Assembly (NCBI GenBank): GCA_003488005.1
Contig: DNND01000140.1
Span: 1 to 40,610 of the forward strand
Source of the DNA: Blastocatellia bacterium
Lineage (GTDB): Bacteria > Acidobacteriota > Blastocatellia > Pyrinomonadales > Pyrinomonadaceae
Direction of reading: 5' to 3'
DNA length: 40,610 bases
Part shown: in pieces, positions 26,301-34,561 of the stretch
Layout of the letters: the number at the start of each line of letters is the position of its first letter
Position numbering within the stretch: position 1 is the stretch's first letter
Program-made: the position numbers and the translations under genes
The notes under the pieces: generated by a model
Databases searched by the model: none
Seen by the model: the letters and a program-made list of their open reading frames with translations, nothing else
Told to the model about the DNA's origin: nothing

Positions 26301-29112
26301 CCGTCCGATTTCACCAACAGACTTTGCCGATGCGAGGGTTAGTGAAGTCGCTCAGGCGTTTGAGGAGCAGTTAGCTCTCGGTGCCCAGTCTCAGGGAAAG
26401 CCCGTCGATACGTTACCTGCAGGTATTGATTCGTGGGTCAGGGCATTTCGAATTGAATTAGTTGAACGAGCGTTAAGTCGACGTCTGCCTCCTAACAGTG
26501 CTGGCTGCTGGCAAGTTTTGGGTAGCCCAGATGATCCGTTTGTAGAGTCTCTGCGAAAAGAGTTTACCGATTGCGAAGCTGGGAAGGGAATCGTTGTCTG
26601 TCTTCAGCCTGGGCCCGACGAGGCGATAGTTGCTCGGTTATTAGAAGGCGCGCGATTGGTTTTGGCAGAGAAAGAAAGCCCGCGATTCGTCTTAGTGCAA
26701 CGCGGCGTGAGCGCGGCTGCGTTTGCTCGCACGCTTCACCTTGAAGCGCCTCGTGTCACGACTTGCGTCCTGAGCGTTCCCCAGTCGCACACTAATGCTG
26801 CGGAGTGGGTGATTGCCGAAGCCCTGGCCGCGCAGGGATACGTCGAAGCCATCTACGATGATGACGGCCGGCGGTTTGAACCCGTCGTTGGACCGCTTCC
26901 ATTTCTGGATCAGTCGGACGATCTCCCGTTGTCTGCCACCGATGTGTTGGTAGTCACTGGAGGTGGAAAAGGAATTACTAGCGAATGCGCGCTCGCGCTC
27001 GCAAAGGAAAGTAAAGCGCGTCTGGTGCTAATCGGCCGAGCGCATCCCGATTCAGACGAGGAACTCTCCTCGAATCTGAAACGCATGACAGCCGCCGGTA
27101 CTGATTTCCGTTACCTGTCAGCTGATGTGACGGACGCTGCTCAAATGCGGGAACTGATCGAGACAGTTGAAAAAGATTTTGGACCGGTTACAGGCATTCT
27201 ACATGGCGCAGCGCGGAATGTGCCGCAACTATTAAGCAACCTCGATCAGGAAGCCTTTCGGGAAACACTTGCTGTCAAAGTTGAGGGCGCGCGAAATCTC
27301 CTCGCTGCCGTGAATCCTGAGAAGCTGAAGCTGCTAATCACGTTTGGCTCGATCATCGCTCGCACCGGTCTGCCGGGTGAAGCCCATTATGGTTTGGCCA
27401 ATGAACTGCTTACCCGTCTTACCGAAGAATGGAAGTCGACGCACCCGGCCTGTCGTTGTCTTGCAGTGGAATGGTCTATCTGGTCCGGCAAAGGAATGGG
27501 CGGACGGCTGGGCGATACCGACAGGCTTATGCAACAAGGCATCACGCCCATTTCGCCCGACGATGGCGTAAACATGTTGCGTAAGTTGCTGGGACAACCA
27601 AACGCGCCTGTGTCGGTTGTGGTCATGAGTCGCTTTAGTGATCTACCGACCTTCAAGATTGATCGTCCTGAGCTTCCGTTTCTCAGATTTCTTGAAGAAC
27701 CCAAAGTTTTTTACCCCCAGATAGAGCTGGTTGTGGACGCCGAACTCTCAAGCAGCACTGATCCGTACTTAAAGGACCACGTGTTTCAAGGCGAGATGAT
27801 TCTGCCGGCCGTAATGGGCCTCGAGGCGATGGCCCAGGCAGCGATGGCACTAATAGGAGCGACGCAGGTGCCTACTTTTGAAGGAGTGAATTTCAGTCAG
27901 GCGGTGGTTGTGCCGACAACTAAGCCGTTGAAGATCCGGCTGGCAGCTCTGGTGCGGGCTCCCGGCATTGTCGAGGTGGCGCTGCGAAGCGAAGCAACCG
28001 CCTTCCAGGTAAACCATTTTCAAGCGACTTGCTGCTTCGACGAGCAAGAGTTCCTCCAAGGCTGCAGCGATCCGATCCCTTCGTCTCGAATCGCGCTTGA
28101 TCCGCGGGATGATCTCTACGGAAATATTCTCTTTCAGCAGGGACGCTTTCGGCGTCTCAGCAATTATCGTGTGTTACGCGCCCGCGAATGTGTCGCCGAA
28201 ATAACTCCGGATGGAAATGGCGACTGGTTTAATCGCTACCTTCCCTCGCAACTCGTACTCGGCGATCCCGGCGCGCGGGATGCTGCTCTTCACGCCATTC
28301 AAGCGTGCATTCCGCACGCGACGATTTTACCGGTCGGAATCGATCGGTTAAGGGTCAAAACTGCTACAACTACGTCTAACGCGCCGTTGTTCGCGCGCGC
28401 TACTGAAGTCTCGCGCAACGGCAACTTGTTTACCTACAACCTGGACGTGGTTGATGACAGTGGCCGCATTTCGGAACGCTGGGACGGCTTGCAACTGCAG
28501 GCTGTTGCTGCCCAGTCTGTTCGGGGCCCGTGGGTTGAATCGCTACTTGGACCATACATTGAGCGGCGCATAGAGGAGTTGGTTCCTGGTGCGTCAATAT
28601 CAGTCGCGCTGTTGCGCAGTTTAGGAACCGATCGCCGCGCACGCAGTAATAGGGCAATTCAGATGGCACTTGATGAAAAAGTTGAGGTTCTGAGAAGGCC
28701 AGACGGCAAACCGGAAGTAAACGGCGGACGCGCCGTCTCAGCATCGCACTCCGGTGATTTCACATTGGCAGTCGCAGGTTCGGCACAGCTTAGTTGCGAT
28801 CTCGAGACGGTGATTGATCGGCCCCCTTCCGATTGGGTCGATCTGCTTGGCCAAGATGGCTACAAACTAGCCAAGTTCAGTTCCCGAACGATCAAGGAAG
28901 ACGAGGTTGTATCGGCGACAAGAGCGTGGACTGCTAATGAATGCTTGAAGAAAATCGGGGCGATGGCGCCGGCGCCATTAGTTTGTCTTGCTTCACCGGA
29001 CGACGAATGGATTTTGTTCTCGTCCGGTTATCTCATTATTGCTTCCTACGTCACGCACATGCGGGAACGCGACGACAAGTTGGCGCTGGCCGTGCTTGTC
29101 AATAGACCATGA
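23317..29112 (+). CDS. pksE: Enediyne-type iterative polyketide synthase (PKSE)
   Basis: This 1931-residue enzyme should build a linear polyene from malonyl-CoA; characterised relatives with their thioesterase release a pentadecaheptaene. Domains in order: ketosynthase (about 1-460; Cys212 in DGACASS, His345 in EGHGTGTS, His385 in NIGHTKAA); acyltransferase (about 555-860; PGQGS near 585, Ser655 in GHSLGE); central acyl carrier (about 940-1020; Ser978 in DLHLNS); ketoreductase (about 1205-1440; TGGGKGI at 1214, Ser1345, Tyr1358); dehydratase (about 1455-1690; His1488 in DPYLKDHVFQG); and an integral phosphopantetheinyl transferase (about 1730-1931; Asp1828 in CDLETV, Glu1875 and Lys1878 in WTANECLKK). 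This order and length are diagnostic for PKSE. All key residues are intact. ATG 23317 overlaps the unbU stop. The absence of an enoylreductase suits a polyene product. Confidence 0.96.
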   Translation: MTASIAIVGMACVYPDARTPGELWQNVLSQRRAFRRMPDERLRLADYLSTDRTATDSFYSADVAVIEGYEFDRLRFRVAGTTFRSADLAHWLALDVAAQTINDAGFNSGEGLPRESTGVFLGNTLTGEFSRANTLRLRWPYVRRIIEANLLDEDWSIERRNDFLKRVEATYKDPFPAVGDETLAGGLSNTIAGRICNHFDLKGGGYTLDGACASSLLAVANACSALSAGDLDAALAGGVDLSLDPFELVGFAKVGALAADEMRVYDSRSNGFWPGEGCGFVLLTRLEDALAQHLRIYAIIRGWGISSDGHGGITRPEIEGQLLALRRAYDRAGFGIETVAYFEGHGTGTSVGDSVELKAISSARRLAKDQTPAAAIGSIKANIGHTKAAAGVAGLIKSVLALNAGIVPPTTGCEQPHPEFRDKRPALRSLKTGEPWPEDQALRAGVSAMGFGGINAHVVMEALEPVARPTINSFSQSLVSTFQDGELFLLGAQSLDELRGKVDHLLSFAARVSRAELSDLAAHLEATLNNYVVRAAVVASTPTDLAGRLGKLRTVIAAETTEINAKDGVFFSARTSKPRIGFLFPGQGSPSHLSGGALRRRFGFVEEIYAQANLSEDKDETATAIAQPAIVTASIAGLRILDQLHIKSEIAVGHSLGELTAFFWAGAIDEECLLRIARVRGQSMTESSISTGAMASIGAGEQEVLTLLNGERICVAGLNSPTQTVISGDASAVEHVLVRARAKKLSAIRLPVSHAFHSSLVAGVAPVLRAHLASEQLMPLQRSIVSTITGNRLLPETDLTELLCQQITSPVRFMEAVSRSDSAVDLWIEVGPGEVLRGIMSEITETPVVSLDAGSDSLCGLLSAAAAAFVLGRSINHHAMFEGRFTKPFNLDWRPKFFINPCELAPVPATLARSQVEEETNQHIDTVIEQEPNLVAISNAPFTSALELVIQLVSERAELPASAVEAESRLLSDLHLNSISVGQLVAEAARQLHLPRPISPTDFADARVSEVAQAFEEQLALGAQSQGKPVDTLPAGIDSWVRAFRIELVERALSRRLPPNSAGCWQVLGSPDDPFVESLRKEFTDCEAGKGIVVCLQPGPDEAIVARLLEGARLVLAEKESPRFVLVQRGVSAAAFARTLHLEAPRVTTCVLSVPQSHTNAAEWVIAEALAAQGYVEAIYDDDGRRFEPVVGPLPFLDQSDDLPLSATDVLVVTGGGKGITSECALALAKESKARLVLIGRAHPDSDEELSSNLKRMTAAGTDFRYLSADVTDAAQMRELIETVEKDFGPVTGILHGAARNVPQLLSNLDQEAFRETLAVKVEGARNLLAAVNPEKLKLLITFGSIIARTGLPGEAHYGLANELLTRLTEEWKSTHPACRCLAVEWSIWSGKGMGGRLGDTDRLMQQGITPISPDDGVNMLRKLLGQPNAPVSVVVMSRFSDLPTFKIDRPELPFLRFLEEPKVFYPQIELVVDAELSSSTDPYLKDHVFQGEMILPAVMGLEAMAQAAMALIGATQVPTFEGVNFSQAVVVPTTKPLKIRLAALVRAPGIVEVALRSEATAFQVNHFQATCCFDEQEFLQGCSDPIPSSRIALDPRDDLYGNILFQQGRFRRLSNYRVLRARECVAEITPDGNGDWFNRYLPSQLVLGDPGARDAALHAIQACIPHATILPVGIDRLRVKTATTTSNAPLFARATEVSRNGNLFTYNLDVVDDSGRISERWDGLQLQAVAAQSVRGPWVESLLGPYIERRIEELVPGASISVALLRSLGTDRRARSNRAIQMALDEKVEVLRRPDGKPEVNGGRAVSASHSGDFTLAVAGSAQLSCDLETVIDRPPSDWVDLLGQDGYKLAKFSSRTIKEDEVVSATRAWTANECLKKIGAMAPAPLVCLASPDDEWILFSSGYLIIASYVTHMRERDDKLALAVLVNRP

Positions 29113-29202
29113 ACTGAACACGCCGCATCTTGCTGTGGCGATCTCAACCCAAAGTCAATTTTCCAGGCGTACTCGCCTTTGCAGAGGAGGGAAAATAAAA
29201 CA

Positions 29203-30045
29203 ATGACTGGAAAAAGCCTTCTGCCCGATCTGGGACTCGTTTCGACCTGTGCCTGCCAGGATATTGCGGCGCTCTTCAGGATCGAAGATAAAGAGTACAT
29301 CGGACAGTTTGATGGCTCCATAGCCGTGAGCGTGGGCCAGACCTCAGTTGACGCAAAGGGTTTGATGACTATTCCCTTGAACATCGTCGGCTATACAACC
29401 ACGAGCCACATCAAAGGAATGGGGAAAACAACTCTCGATTTCGACTTCGGGAGACCCGTCCAGCCAAGCAGTTTGAAAAGCTCAAAACGGAGTTCCTTTT
29501 TCCCTGCCACCCAAACGATGCATCTGAATATCTTGATGAGGGCGGAATCCTTGCCCGGCCTCACTCTTAGAAGCGTTAGACGCGGGACTCTGATCAACAG
29601 GTCGGCAACCAGCTTTCCCCCCGCGCAAGGTTCGATATATTCCTTGCAGAAGCCTGTCGAACTGGAAGACGTGAAGAAACCCGGAAAGACTCGAGCCATG
29701 TTACTGAACGTAAACACTGAGATTGTCGAGGCTAACACCTCGCCAAAAGAGGTTAAGGCCGATTCGGGACTAACCCTATTCCGAAGTTCGCGCGAAGGTT
29801 TTGTTTTGAAGGAGCTTAGCCAGAACACATCCCTCAAATTTCGATTGGCAGAAAAGGGCGCGGTAAAGATCACAATTTTTGATAGCCGCGGACGCGAAGC
29901 GCTGGTAGTTGCCGAGAAAGCCATGTTAGCGGGAGAACAGAAGGTTACGTTTGATGGGCGCGAATTGAAAGGCAAAGAGTATTACTACCAGATACAGGTC
30001 GACGGTCGAAACCGAACAGCACGTATGCTTCTCGTAAATGGGTAA
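29203..30045 (+). CDS. Beta-rich protein of unknown function between PKSE and thioesterase
   Basis: I do not recognise this 280-residue protein. ATG 29203 follows AGGAGG by 12 bases, on the same strand as the PKS. No clear signal peptide is seen. The N-terminal 175 residues share a pattern with the protein at 31762-32553: an FDG/FQG start, then DAKGL/NADGF, an S/T-rich hydrophobic strand, SFFPATQTMHLNI against KDFPATIQFDLIF, and a Gly/Pro turn. Residues about 205-280 look like a separate FlgD/secretion-tail-like beta-sandwich (VKITIFDSRGREALVV...FDGRELKGKEYYYQIQVDG). Its place inside the cassette, splitting PKSE from the thioesterase, suggests a product-binding, structural or resistance role, but nothing in the sequence proves one. 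Confidence 0.75.
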   Translation: MTGKSLLPDLGLVSTCACQDIAALFRIEDKEYIGQFDGSIAVSVGQTSVDAKGLMTIPLNIVGYTTTSHIKGMGKTTLDFDFGRPVQPSSLKSSKRSSFFPATQTMHLNILMRAESLPGLTLRSVRRGTLINRSATSFPPAQGSIYSLQKPVELEDVKKPGKTRAMLLNVNTEIVEANTSPKEVKADSGLTLFRSSREGFVLKELSQNTSLKFRLAEKGAVKITIFDSRGREALVVAEKAMLAGEQKVTFDGRELKGKEYYYQIQVDGRNRTARMLLVNG

Positions 30046-30179
30046 CGCGCTGACTTCGCCCTTGTTTGTGGATGAGAGCGCGCAACGAGCCTGCTTCTGG
30101 GAACTTTATCCCACCCGGAGGGTGCTGCCGAAAAAGAGAGGGTCGTCCGCTAAGACGATGCGTACAACGGAAAGGTGGA

Positions 30180-30602
30180 ATGAAGCCAGCGTTTGAATAC
30201 ACCCACGTGGTCGGTTTCGAGGAGACAAGCCTCGCCGGCAATGTTTATTACAGCAATCACGTGCGCTGGCAGGGGCGCTGCCGCGAGATGTTTTTGCGCG
30301 AACATGCGCCTGAAGTATTGAGTTCGTTGGAGAAAGGGTTCGCTCTGATAACGACGTCGGTTTCGTGCCAGTATCTGGCGGAGTTGTTCGCATTTGACGA
30401 AATCATTATTCGCATGAGATTGGGTGCACTCAAACAGAATCGCATCACGATGCTGTTCGAATACTGGCGAGTGAGGAACAGCAACGAAGATCTGATCGCT
30501 CGGGGCGAACAGGAAGTGGCATGCATGAGACGAGAGGCAGACCAAATGGTACCGGCGCCGGTGCCGTCCGCACTGTCAGAAGCTTTCAAACTTTATCAGT
30601 AG
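30180..30602 (+). CDS. Enediyne hot-dog thioesterase (TEBC)
   Basis: This 140-residue protein is the hot-dog-fold acyl thioesterase that releases the polyene chain from PKSE (the SgcE10/CalE7 type). The family pattern is very clear: YTHVVGFEETSLAGNVYY, then SNHVRWQGRCREMFLREHAP, LITTSVSCQYLAELFAFDEI and RMRLGALKQNRITMLFEYWR. From memory, the CalE7 type lacks the usual acidic catalytic residue and uses Asn and Arg side chains; the Asn of GNVYY and the Arg of GRCRE are candidates here. ATG 30180 is chosen because AAAGGTGG lies just upstream and family homology starts at once; an earlier ATG at 30066 lacks support. It completes the five-gene cassette. The gene lies about 135 bases after the preceding unknown gene. 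Confidence 0.93.
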   Translation: MKPAFEYTHVVGFEETSLAGNVYYSNHVRWQGRCREMFLREHAPEVLSSLEKGFALITTSVSCQYLAELFAFDEIIIRMRLGALKQNRITMLFEYWRVRNSNEDLIARGEQEVACMRREADQMVPAPVPSALSEAFKLYQ

Positions 30603-30688
30603 ATACTCAGATCTCGCGACATGCTTTGAATGGCGGATCGAACTCACGCAGTTGATGTTTTTCTGCCTTGTAGTCGAAAGAACCACTT

Positions 30689-31525
30689 ATGGCAACTGAG
30701 TTAGCTGGTCAAGTTCATCGTGATAGAACCGTCGAGTCCCATCGCCAGGCCGTTGAGCGGGTGATATTAGAAATGCGGGCCCGCTTTGATGAACCACTGG
30801 CGTTGCAAGAAATGGGTGAAATAGCTTGCCTTAGCCCCTTTCATTTCGACCGCGTCTTTCACCAACTGACCGGTATTCCCGCCGTTCAATTTTTATATGC
30901 TCTACGGATCGAAGAAGCCAAGAGACTTCTGCTTACCACAGCTCTTAGTATTACCGACGTGTGCTACGAAGTTGGTTACAACAGCATCGGCACATTTACT
31001 TCACGCTTCACACAACTCGTCGGACTATCACCCCGGCAGTTTCGTCGACTCGCCAACAATGTCGATAATTCTCGGCTCGAATCTTTGTTCAATGAAGTTA
31101 TCGCTATTTTTCAAAAATCTTCTGCTGGCCCATCCGTAAGCGGCCGCATCATTACATCGGAGCAGATTGAAAGACTCATCTTCGTCGGCCTGTTTTCGAC
31201 TCTCATACCACAGGGCCGTCCCATGGCCGGCACGTTGCTCACCGGATCCGGAACTTATCGCATACGTCCTGTGAAGGATGGTCGATACAACGTCTTCGCT
31301 GCAGCCTTTCCCAGGACAGATAAGCCTCAGGCGTATCTGGTGCCGGATCCCGATTCGTTACTAGTCGGGGTTGGTCGGTGCATTGCCAATGTGAGTAACA
31401 GACAATCGAACGCGCCGGTTGACGTAACGCTGCGCCCGCTGCAGATTACCGATCCACCAATCTTGATCGCATTACCATTCCTGCTTGTCGAGGTTCTGGG
31501 CGACGCTGAATCAATGGTCGTTTAA
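30689..31525 (+). CDS. AraC-family transcriptional regulator
   Basis: This 278-residue protein is a DNA-binding regulator. The AraC-type domain is N-terminal, at about residues 18-120, with the two helix-turn-helix units LALQEMGEIACLSPFHFDRVF and SITDVCYEVGYNSIGTFTSRF, ending in GLSPRQFRRL. The C-terminal 150 residues are beta-rich (GTYRIRPVKDGRYNVFAAAF...VTLRPLQITDPPILIALPFLL) and are likely to sense a ligand or mediate dimerisation; I do not recognise the domain. It begins at ATG 30689 on the same strand as the cassette, about 90 bases after the thioesterase. A regulator of the locus is the simplest reading. Confidence 0.88.
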   Translation: MATELAGQVHRDRTVESHRQAVERVILEMRARFDEPLALQEMGEIACLSPFHFDRVFHQLTGIPAVQFLYALRIEEAKRLLLTTALSITDVCYEVGYNSIGTFTSRFTQLVGLSPRQFRRLANNVDNSRLESLFNEVIAIFQKSSAGPSVSGRIITSEQIERLIFVGLFSTLIPQGRPMAGTLLTGSGTYRIRPVKDGRYNVFAAAFPRTDKPQAYLVPDPDSLLVGVGRCIANVSNRQSNAPVDVTLRPLQITDPPILIALPFLLVEVLGDAESMVV

Positions 31526-31620
31526 GAATTCCCGGAGGACATCTGCATCGATGGCCCGGTGAAATATCAATTTTTCTTGAGACAGCGGCATTACTTGAAC
31601 ATCTCTCCTTATATCTAACG

Positions 31621-31634
31621 CTTGGTTAACCAAG
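31621..31634. promoter_or_regulatory. Perfect 14-bp palindrome, candidate operator
   Basis: CTTGGTTAACCAAG is a perfect dyad with no spacer. It lies 128 bases before the start of the gene at 31762 and about 95 bases after the AraC-type regulator stop. A dimeric repressor could bind it. AraC proteins usually prefer direct repeats, so the cognate factor may lie elsewhere. Confidence 0.4.
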
Positions 31635-31761
31635 TGATCTTCGCAACACTCCTATCAATTGTTGCCGATGACAACAAAACGACCGTTTTAGCAATTTGGA
31701 AGAAGAACTGCCGGCGGTTATCAATTAGACTCAACAGCTAAAAAATAAGGAGAGTAAAGCA

Positions 31762-32553
31762 ATGGCAATAAACCCCAAAGAAAAAATGATGGATGGTCAC
31801 GATAATATTCGATTTCCGGGACCGGGAATCGATCTTATCCATCACGAGGTGGCTGTCAATTTATTTCAAGTAGTGAATAAGGAAGAAGTTCTTCTTGAAA
31901 CACTTAATTTTCAAGGTCGCATGCTGATCGAAAGAGGAAAGGCGTATACAAATGCCGACGGATTTCGTCAAGTGGATTTCATCGCTCTGGCATGGACGGC
32001 TACCGCATTCTCCAAGTCCCTGAAACAGGACATCTTGTATATTCTGTCCGAAGATGTAGAGCAGCCCGTAAGTAACATCATTTCTGAAACAAAGAAAAAG
32101 GATTTTCCCGCCACTATTCAGTTTGATCTGATTTTTGATGTTCGAGTAAACAACAAAACAATTATCCGTCAACACAAGGGACGGCCCAAGGGTCACAAGT
32201 TTCTTACTATTCCACCCGCCGTGGACACGCGCACCGAATTGGCGCCGACTGTATCGCTCTTCGGCCGCGACGACATCATGGATCTCGGGGTCGGGGCGAA
32301 CGAAAAAGGCGAGTTGACATTCATGCACAAACCGACGCCAAAGTTCTTTAAAGAAGAGGGCGGCATGATCCAGTTAAGGGTTTTGCCCATAGACTGCCAC
32401 GATAAGGCCGGAACCACGCTGGTATCTTTTGCGGAAATAAGTTTGCCGGCTGGACTTCAGGCCGGACTTAAGGCCGCCGGAGTTAAGGAGTTGCCGCGGC
32501 ACCTTTTCAACCAGATTCCCTTGGTCCAAAACGACAGGCTTAAGAAGCGGTGA
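31762..32553 (+). CDS. Protein of unknown function, similar to the one at 29203-30045
   Basis: I do not recognise this 263-residue protein. ATG 31762 follows AAGGAG by eight bases. No signal peptide or membrane segment is seen. Its first 170 residues share a pattern with the protein between PKSE and the thioesterase: NFQGRMLIERG, NADGFRQVDFIALAWTATAF, the KKKDFPATIQFDLIFDVRVN strand and the turn GHKFLTIPP. The rest (LFGRDDIMDLGVGANEKGEL...IQLRVLPIDCHDKAGTT) is beta-rich and polar, without the sandwich domain of the other protein. It is followed by a strong hairpin and then by a P450 gene. A role tied to the polyene or enediyne product, such as binding or sequestration, is possible but unproven. 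Confidence 0.75.
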   Translation: MAINPKEKMMDGHDNIRFPGPGIDLIHHEVAVNLFQVVNKEEVLLETLNFQGRMLIERGKAYTNADGFRQVDFIALAWTATAFSKSLKQDILYILSEDVEQPVSNIISETKKKDFPATIQFDLIFDVRVNNKTIIRQHKGRPKGHKFLTIPPAVDTRTELAPTVSLFGRDDIMDLGVGANEKGELTFMHKPTPKFFKEEGGMIQLRVLPIDCHDKAGTTLVSFAEISLPAGLQAGLKAAGVKELPRHLFNQIPLVQNDRLKKR

Positions 32554-32583
32554 TAGAGCTTACCTAAATTAGGGCGCATCGAG

Positions 32584-32614
32584 TCCCCGTGCTTCATAAC
32601 TTGAAGCACGGGGA
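32584..32614 (+). terminator. Perfect 13-bp hairpin after the unknown gene
   Basis: TCCCCGTGCTTCA (32584-32596) pairs perfectly with TGAAGCACGGGGA (32602-32614) around a five-base loop. It lies 31 bases after a stop codon. There is no run of T after the stem, so it may be an mRNA-stabilising hairpin or REP-like repeat rather than an intrinsic terminator. Confidence 0.55.
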
Positions 32615-32649
32615 TTAGTAAATTAGGACGTACATTTGACGGCGGCGTT

Positions 32650-34059
32650 ATGGCGAAAACCTGTCCCTACTCACTTGATGAAATTCGAGACGGAACGCCG
32701 GAGTCCCCTCATAGTTCTTGTGACACCCCTCCGAGTCCTGGGGGGCTGCCGTTTCTAGGCAGCCTGCTGGAGGTTAAGCGAGACCGTCTCGGCTTTTTGG
32801 AAAAGTTGCAAGCCTTTGGCGACGTTGTAGTATTTCGGATGGGACCGAAATCAATCTACTTCGTAAACTGCCCGGCCGGCGTTAGACGAGTACTGCGCGA
32901 TAATTATCGGAACTACAGGAAAGGCGTCGGGCTTACGCAGGCGAAGCCGCTGATTGGTAACGGGCTCTTAACAAGTGAAGGTTTGGTTTGGCAGCGCCAG
33001 CGCCGAATGGCCCGTCCATCTTTCGAACCAGCCAGTGTCGGCGGATATGCAGCGGCAATAACGTCCGCCATCGAAGTCATGTTCGGTCGTTGGGATCTGG
33101 AACGTGAGCGCAAGAGCCCGATCAACATGTTCTCCGAGATGTCGCGGCTGACCCTGGACATCCTGGTTAGGTGCCTTTTCGGTGCTGACTTTGTTTACCG
33201 GGCCGAGACGGTTGAAAGGGCCTTTGGCATCGCCACTCAACATGCGATCCATCGCATGACCTCTTTATTCGAATTCACCGCGCGCTTACCCACTCCACGC
33301 AACCTTCGATTCTCGAGGGCAGTGAAGGATCTGGAGGAAGTCGTGCAAGATCTGATTACCAATCGGCGTGACGCGACCGACAAAGCACCAGACTTGCTCA
33401 CCGAACTACTTCACGCACGTGACGAAAGCGGCGCCGGTATGAGCGATAAGCAACTCCGCGACGAGGTAATGACTATCCTGCTCGCGGGCCACGAGACTAC
33501 CGCGTGCACCCTGACATGGGTTTGGTATCTGCTGGCCAAGAACCCGGTCGCGTCGAAGAAATTGAAACTGGAGTGTGACGTGACGTTGCAAAGCCATCCG
33601 CCCACAACGTCTGACCTCCCCAAGTTCAACTATGCCAACATGGTTCTGCGGGAGACGATGAGACTTTACCCTGCCGTATGGCTGATTCCCAGAAAAGCAA
33701 TCAACGCAGATGTCATCGAGGGTTTTACGATTCCGCAAGGCGCCGACGTATTAATTAGTCCATACACATTGCATCGGCATCCGAGCTACTGGCAGCAGTC
33801 CCAAGAATTCTGGCCTGAACGGTTCGAAGCCATCATTAACCGCGGGCGTGATCCCGATGTCTATTTGCCGTTTGGGGCAGGACCGCGTGCGTGCGTCGGG
33901 AAAAACATGGCGCTACTTGAAGCCCAATTGATCCTTATAATGGTGACGCAGAGGTATCGCCTGACTCTCGTGTCCGATCGCAATCTAATCCCGATTCCAC
34001 TGCTTACGCTTCATCCGGCAACCGATCTAATGATGCGGTTGGACCTTGCCACGTCTTGA
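32650..34059 (+). CDS. Cytochrome P450
   Basis: This 469-residue haem-thiolate monooxygenase is soluble, with a proline-rich start (TPPSPGGLPFLG) and no clear membrane anchor. P450 landmarks are complete: the I-helix AGHETTA at 279-285, the K-helix ETMRLYP, the PERF-like WPERFEA, and the haem loop FGAGPRACVG with Cys415 as iron ligand. It needs a ferredoxin or other redox partner, none of which is in the window. P450 enzymes commonly oxidise enediyne cores or their side groups, so a tailoring role for the locus is plausible. The motif set is closer to class II-like bacterial CYPs (CYP102/CYP110-like) than to the shorter actinobacterial type, which is a tentative judgement. The start is ATG 32650; no strong ribosome site is seen. 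Confidence 0.92.
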   Translation: MAKTCPYSLDEIRDGTPESPHSSCDTPPSPGGLPFLGSLLEVKRDRLGFLEKLQAFGDVVVFRMGPKSIYFVNCPAGVRRVLRDNYRNYRKGVGLTQAKPLIGNGLLTSEGLVWQRQRRMARPSFEPASVGGYAAAITSAIEVMFGRWDLERERKSPINMFSEMSRLTLDILVRCLFGADFVYRAETVERAFGIATQHAIHRMTSLFEFTARLPTPRNLRFSRAVKDLEEVVQDLITNRRDATDKAPDLLTELLHARDESGAGMSDKQLRDEVMTILLAGHETTACTLTWVWYLLAKNPVASKKLKLECDVTLQSHPPTTSDLPKFNYANMVLRETMRLYPAVWLIPRKAINADVIEGFTIPQGADVLISPYTLHRHPSYWQQSQEFWPERFEAIINRGRDPDVYLPFGAGPRACVGKNMALLEAQLILIMVTQRYRLTLVSDRNLIPIPLLTLHPATDLMMRLDLATS

Positions 34060-34561
34060 GAGGCCGGGGTTTAGCGGTTTACTTCGAGCGCCACCGCCGA
34101 AGCGCAAAAAACATTTTCTGGTAACGACCCTGCTTGAGAAGCAATGAAGTCTACAGCCTGAGGACTTCAGCTCAGGCTTCGGATATACAGACGGCGATCT
34201 TATACAGCCCCGTGCCAAGCGGACCTACCTGGTAAAGAGATTTTTGGCCAAGCGTTTGCAGTTTGAATTTTGCTCGCCAAACGGCAGACAGTCGGCGGGC
34301 TTCTGAATTGACACCTGGCCCTACATTTCAAAAAGAGAGCAATCTGGAAGAAGCGTGAAATCCGGTCTTAGCTTAGGATTAACGAATTGCTTAGGGACGT
34401 GCCTTGAGAATATGGATGATTCACAAGACTGACGTCGGTATTAACGGAGCAAAGGGCACTTTGGGCGCTCTCCGAAGAGATAAGGCAGCCCGCGAGAACT
34501 GGGCTTTACCGGGAATCTTATAGCCTTTGGACATGCCAGGCACTCACAACCAGGAGAAAAC
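34060..34561. other. Intergenic stretch with one REP-like hairpin
   Basis: About 500 bases after the P450 hold no supported gene. A hairpin with perfect 8-bp arms, AGCCTGAG (34155-34162) and CTCAGGCT (34171-34178), resembles the palindromes before gap in wording (gcctgaggacttcag type). A ribosome site, AGGAG, stands at the right end just before ATG 34562. No promoter could be picked with confidence. Confidence 0.4.
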
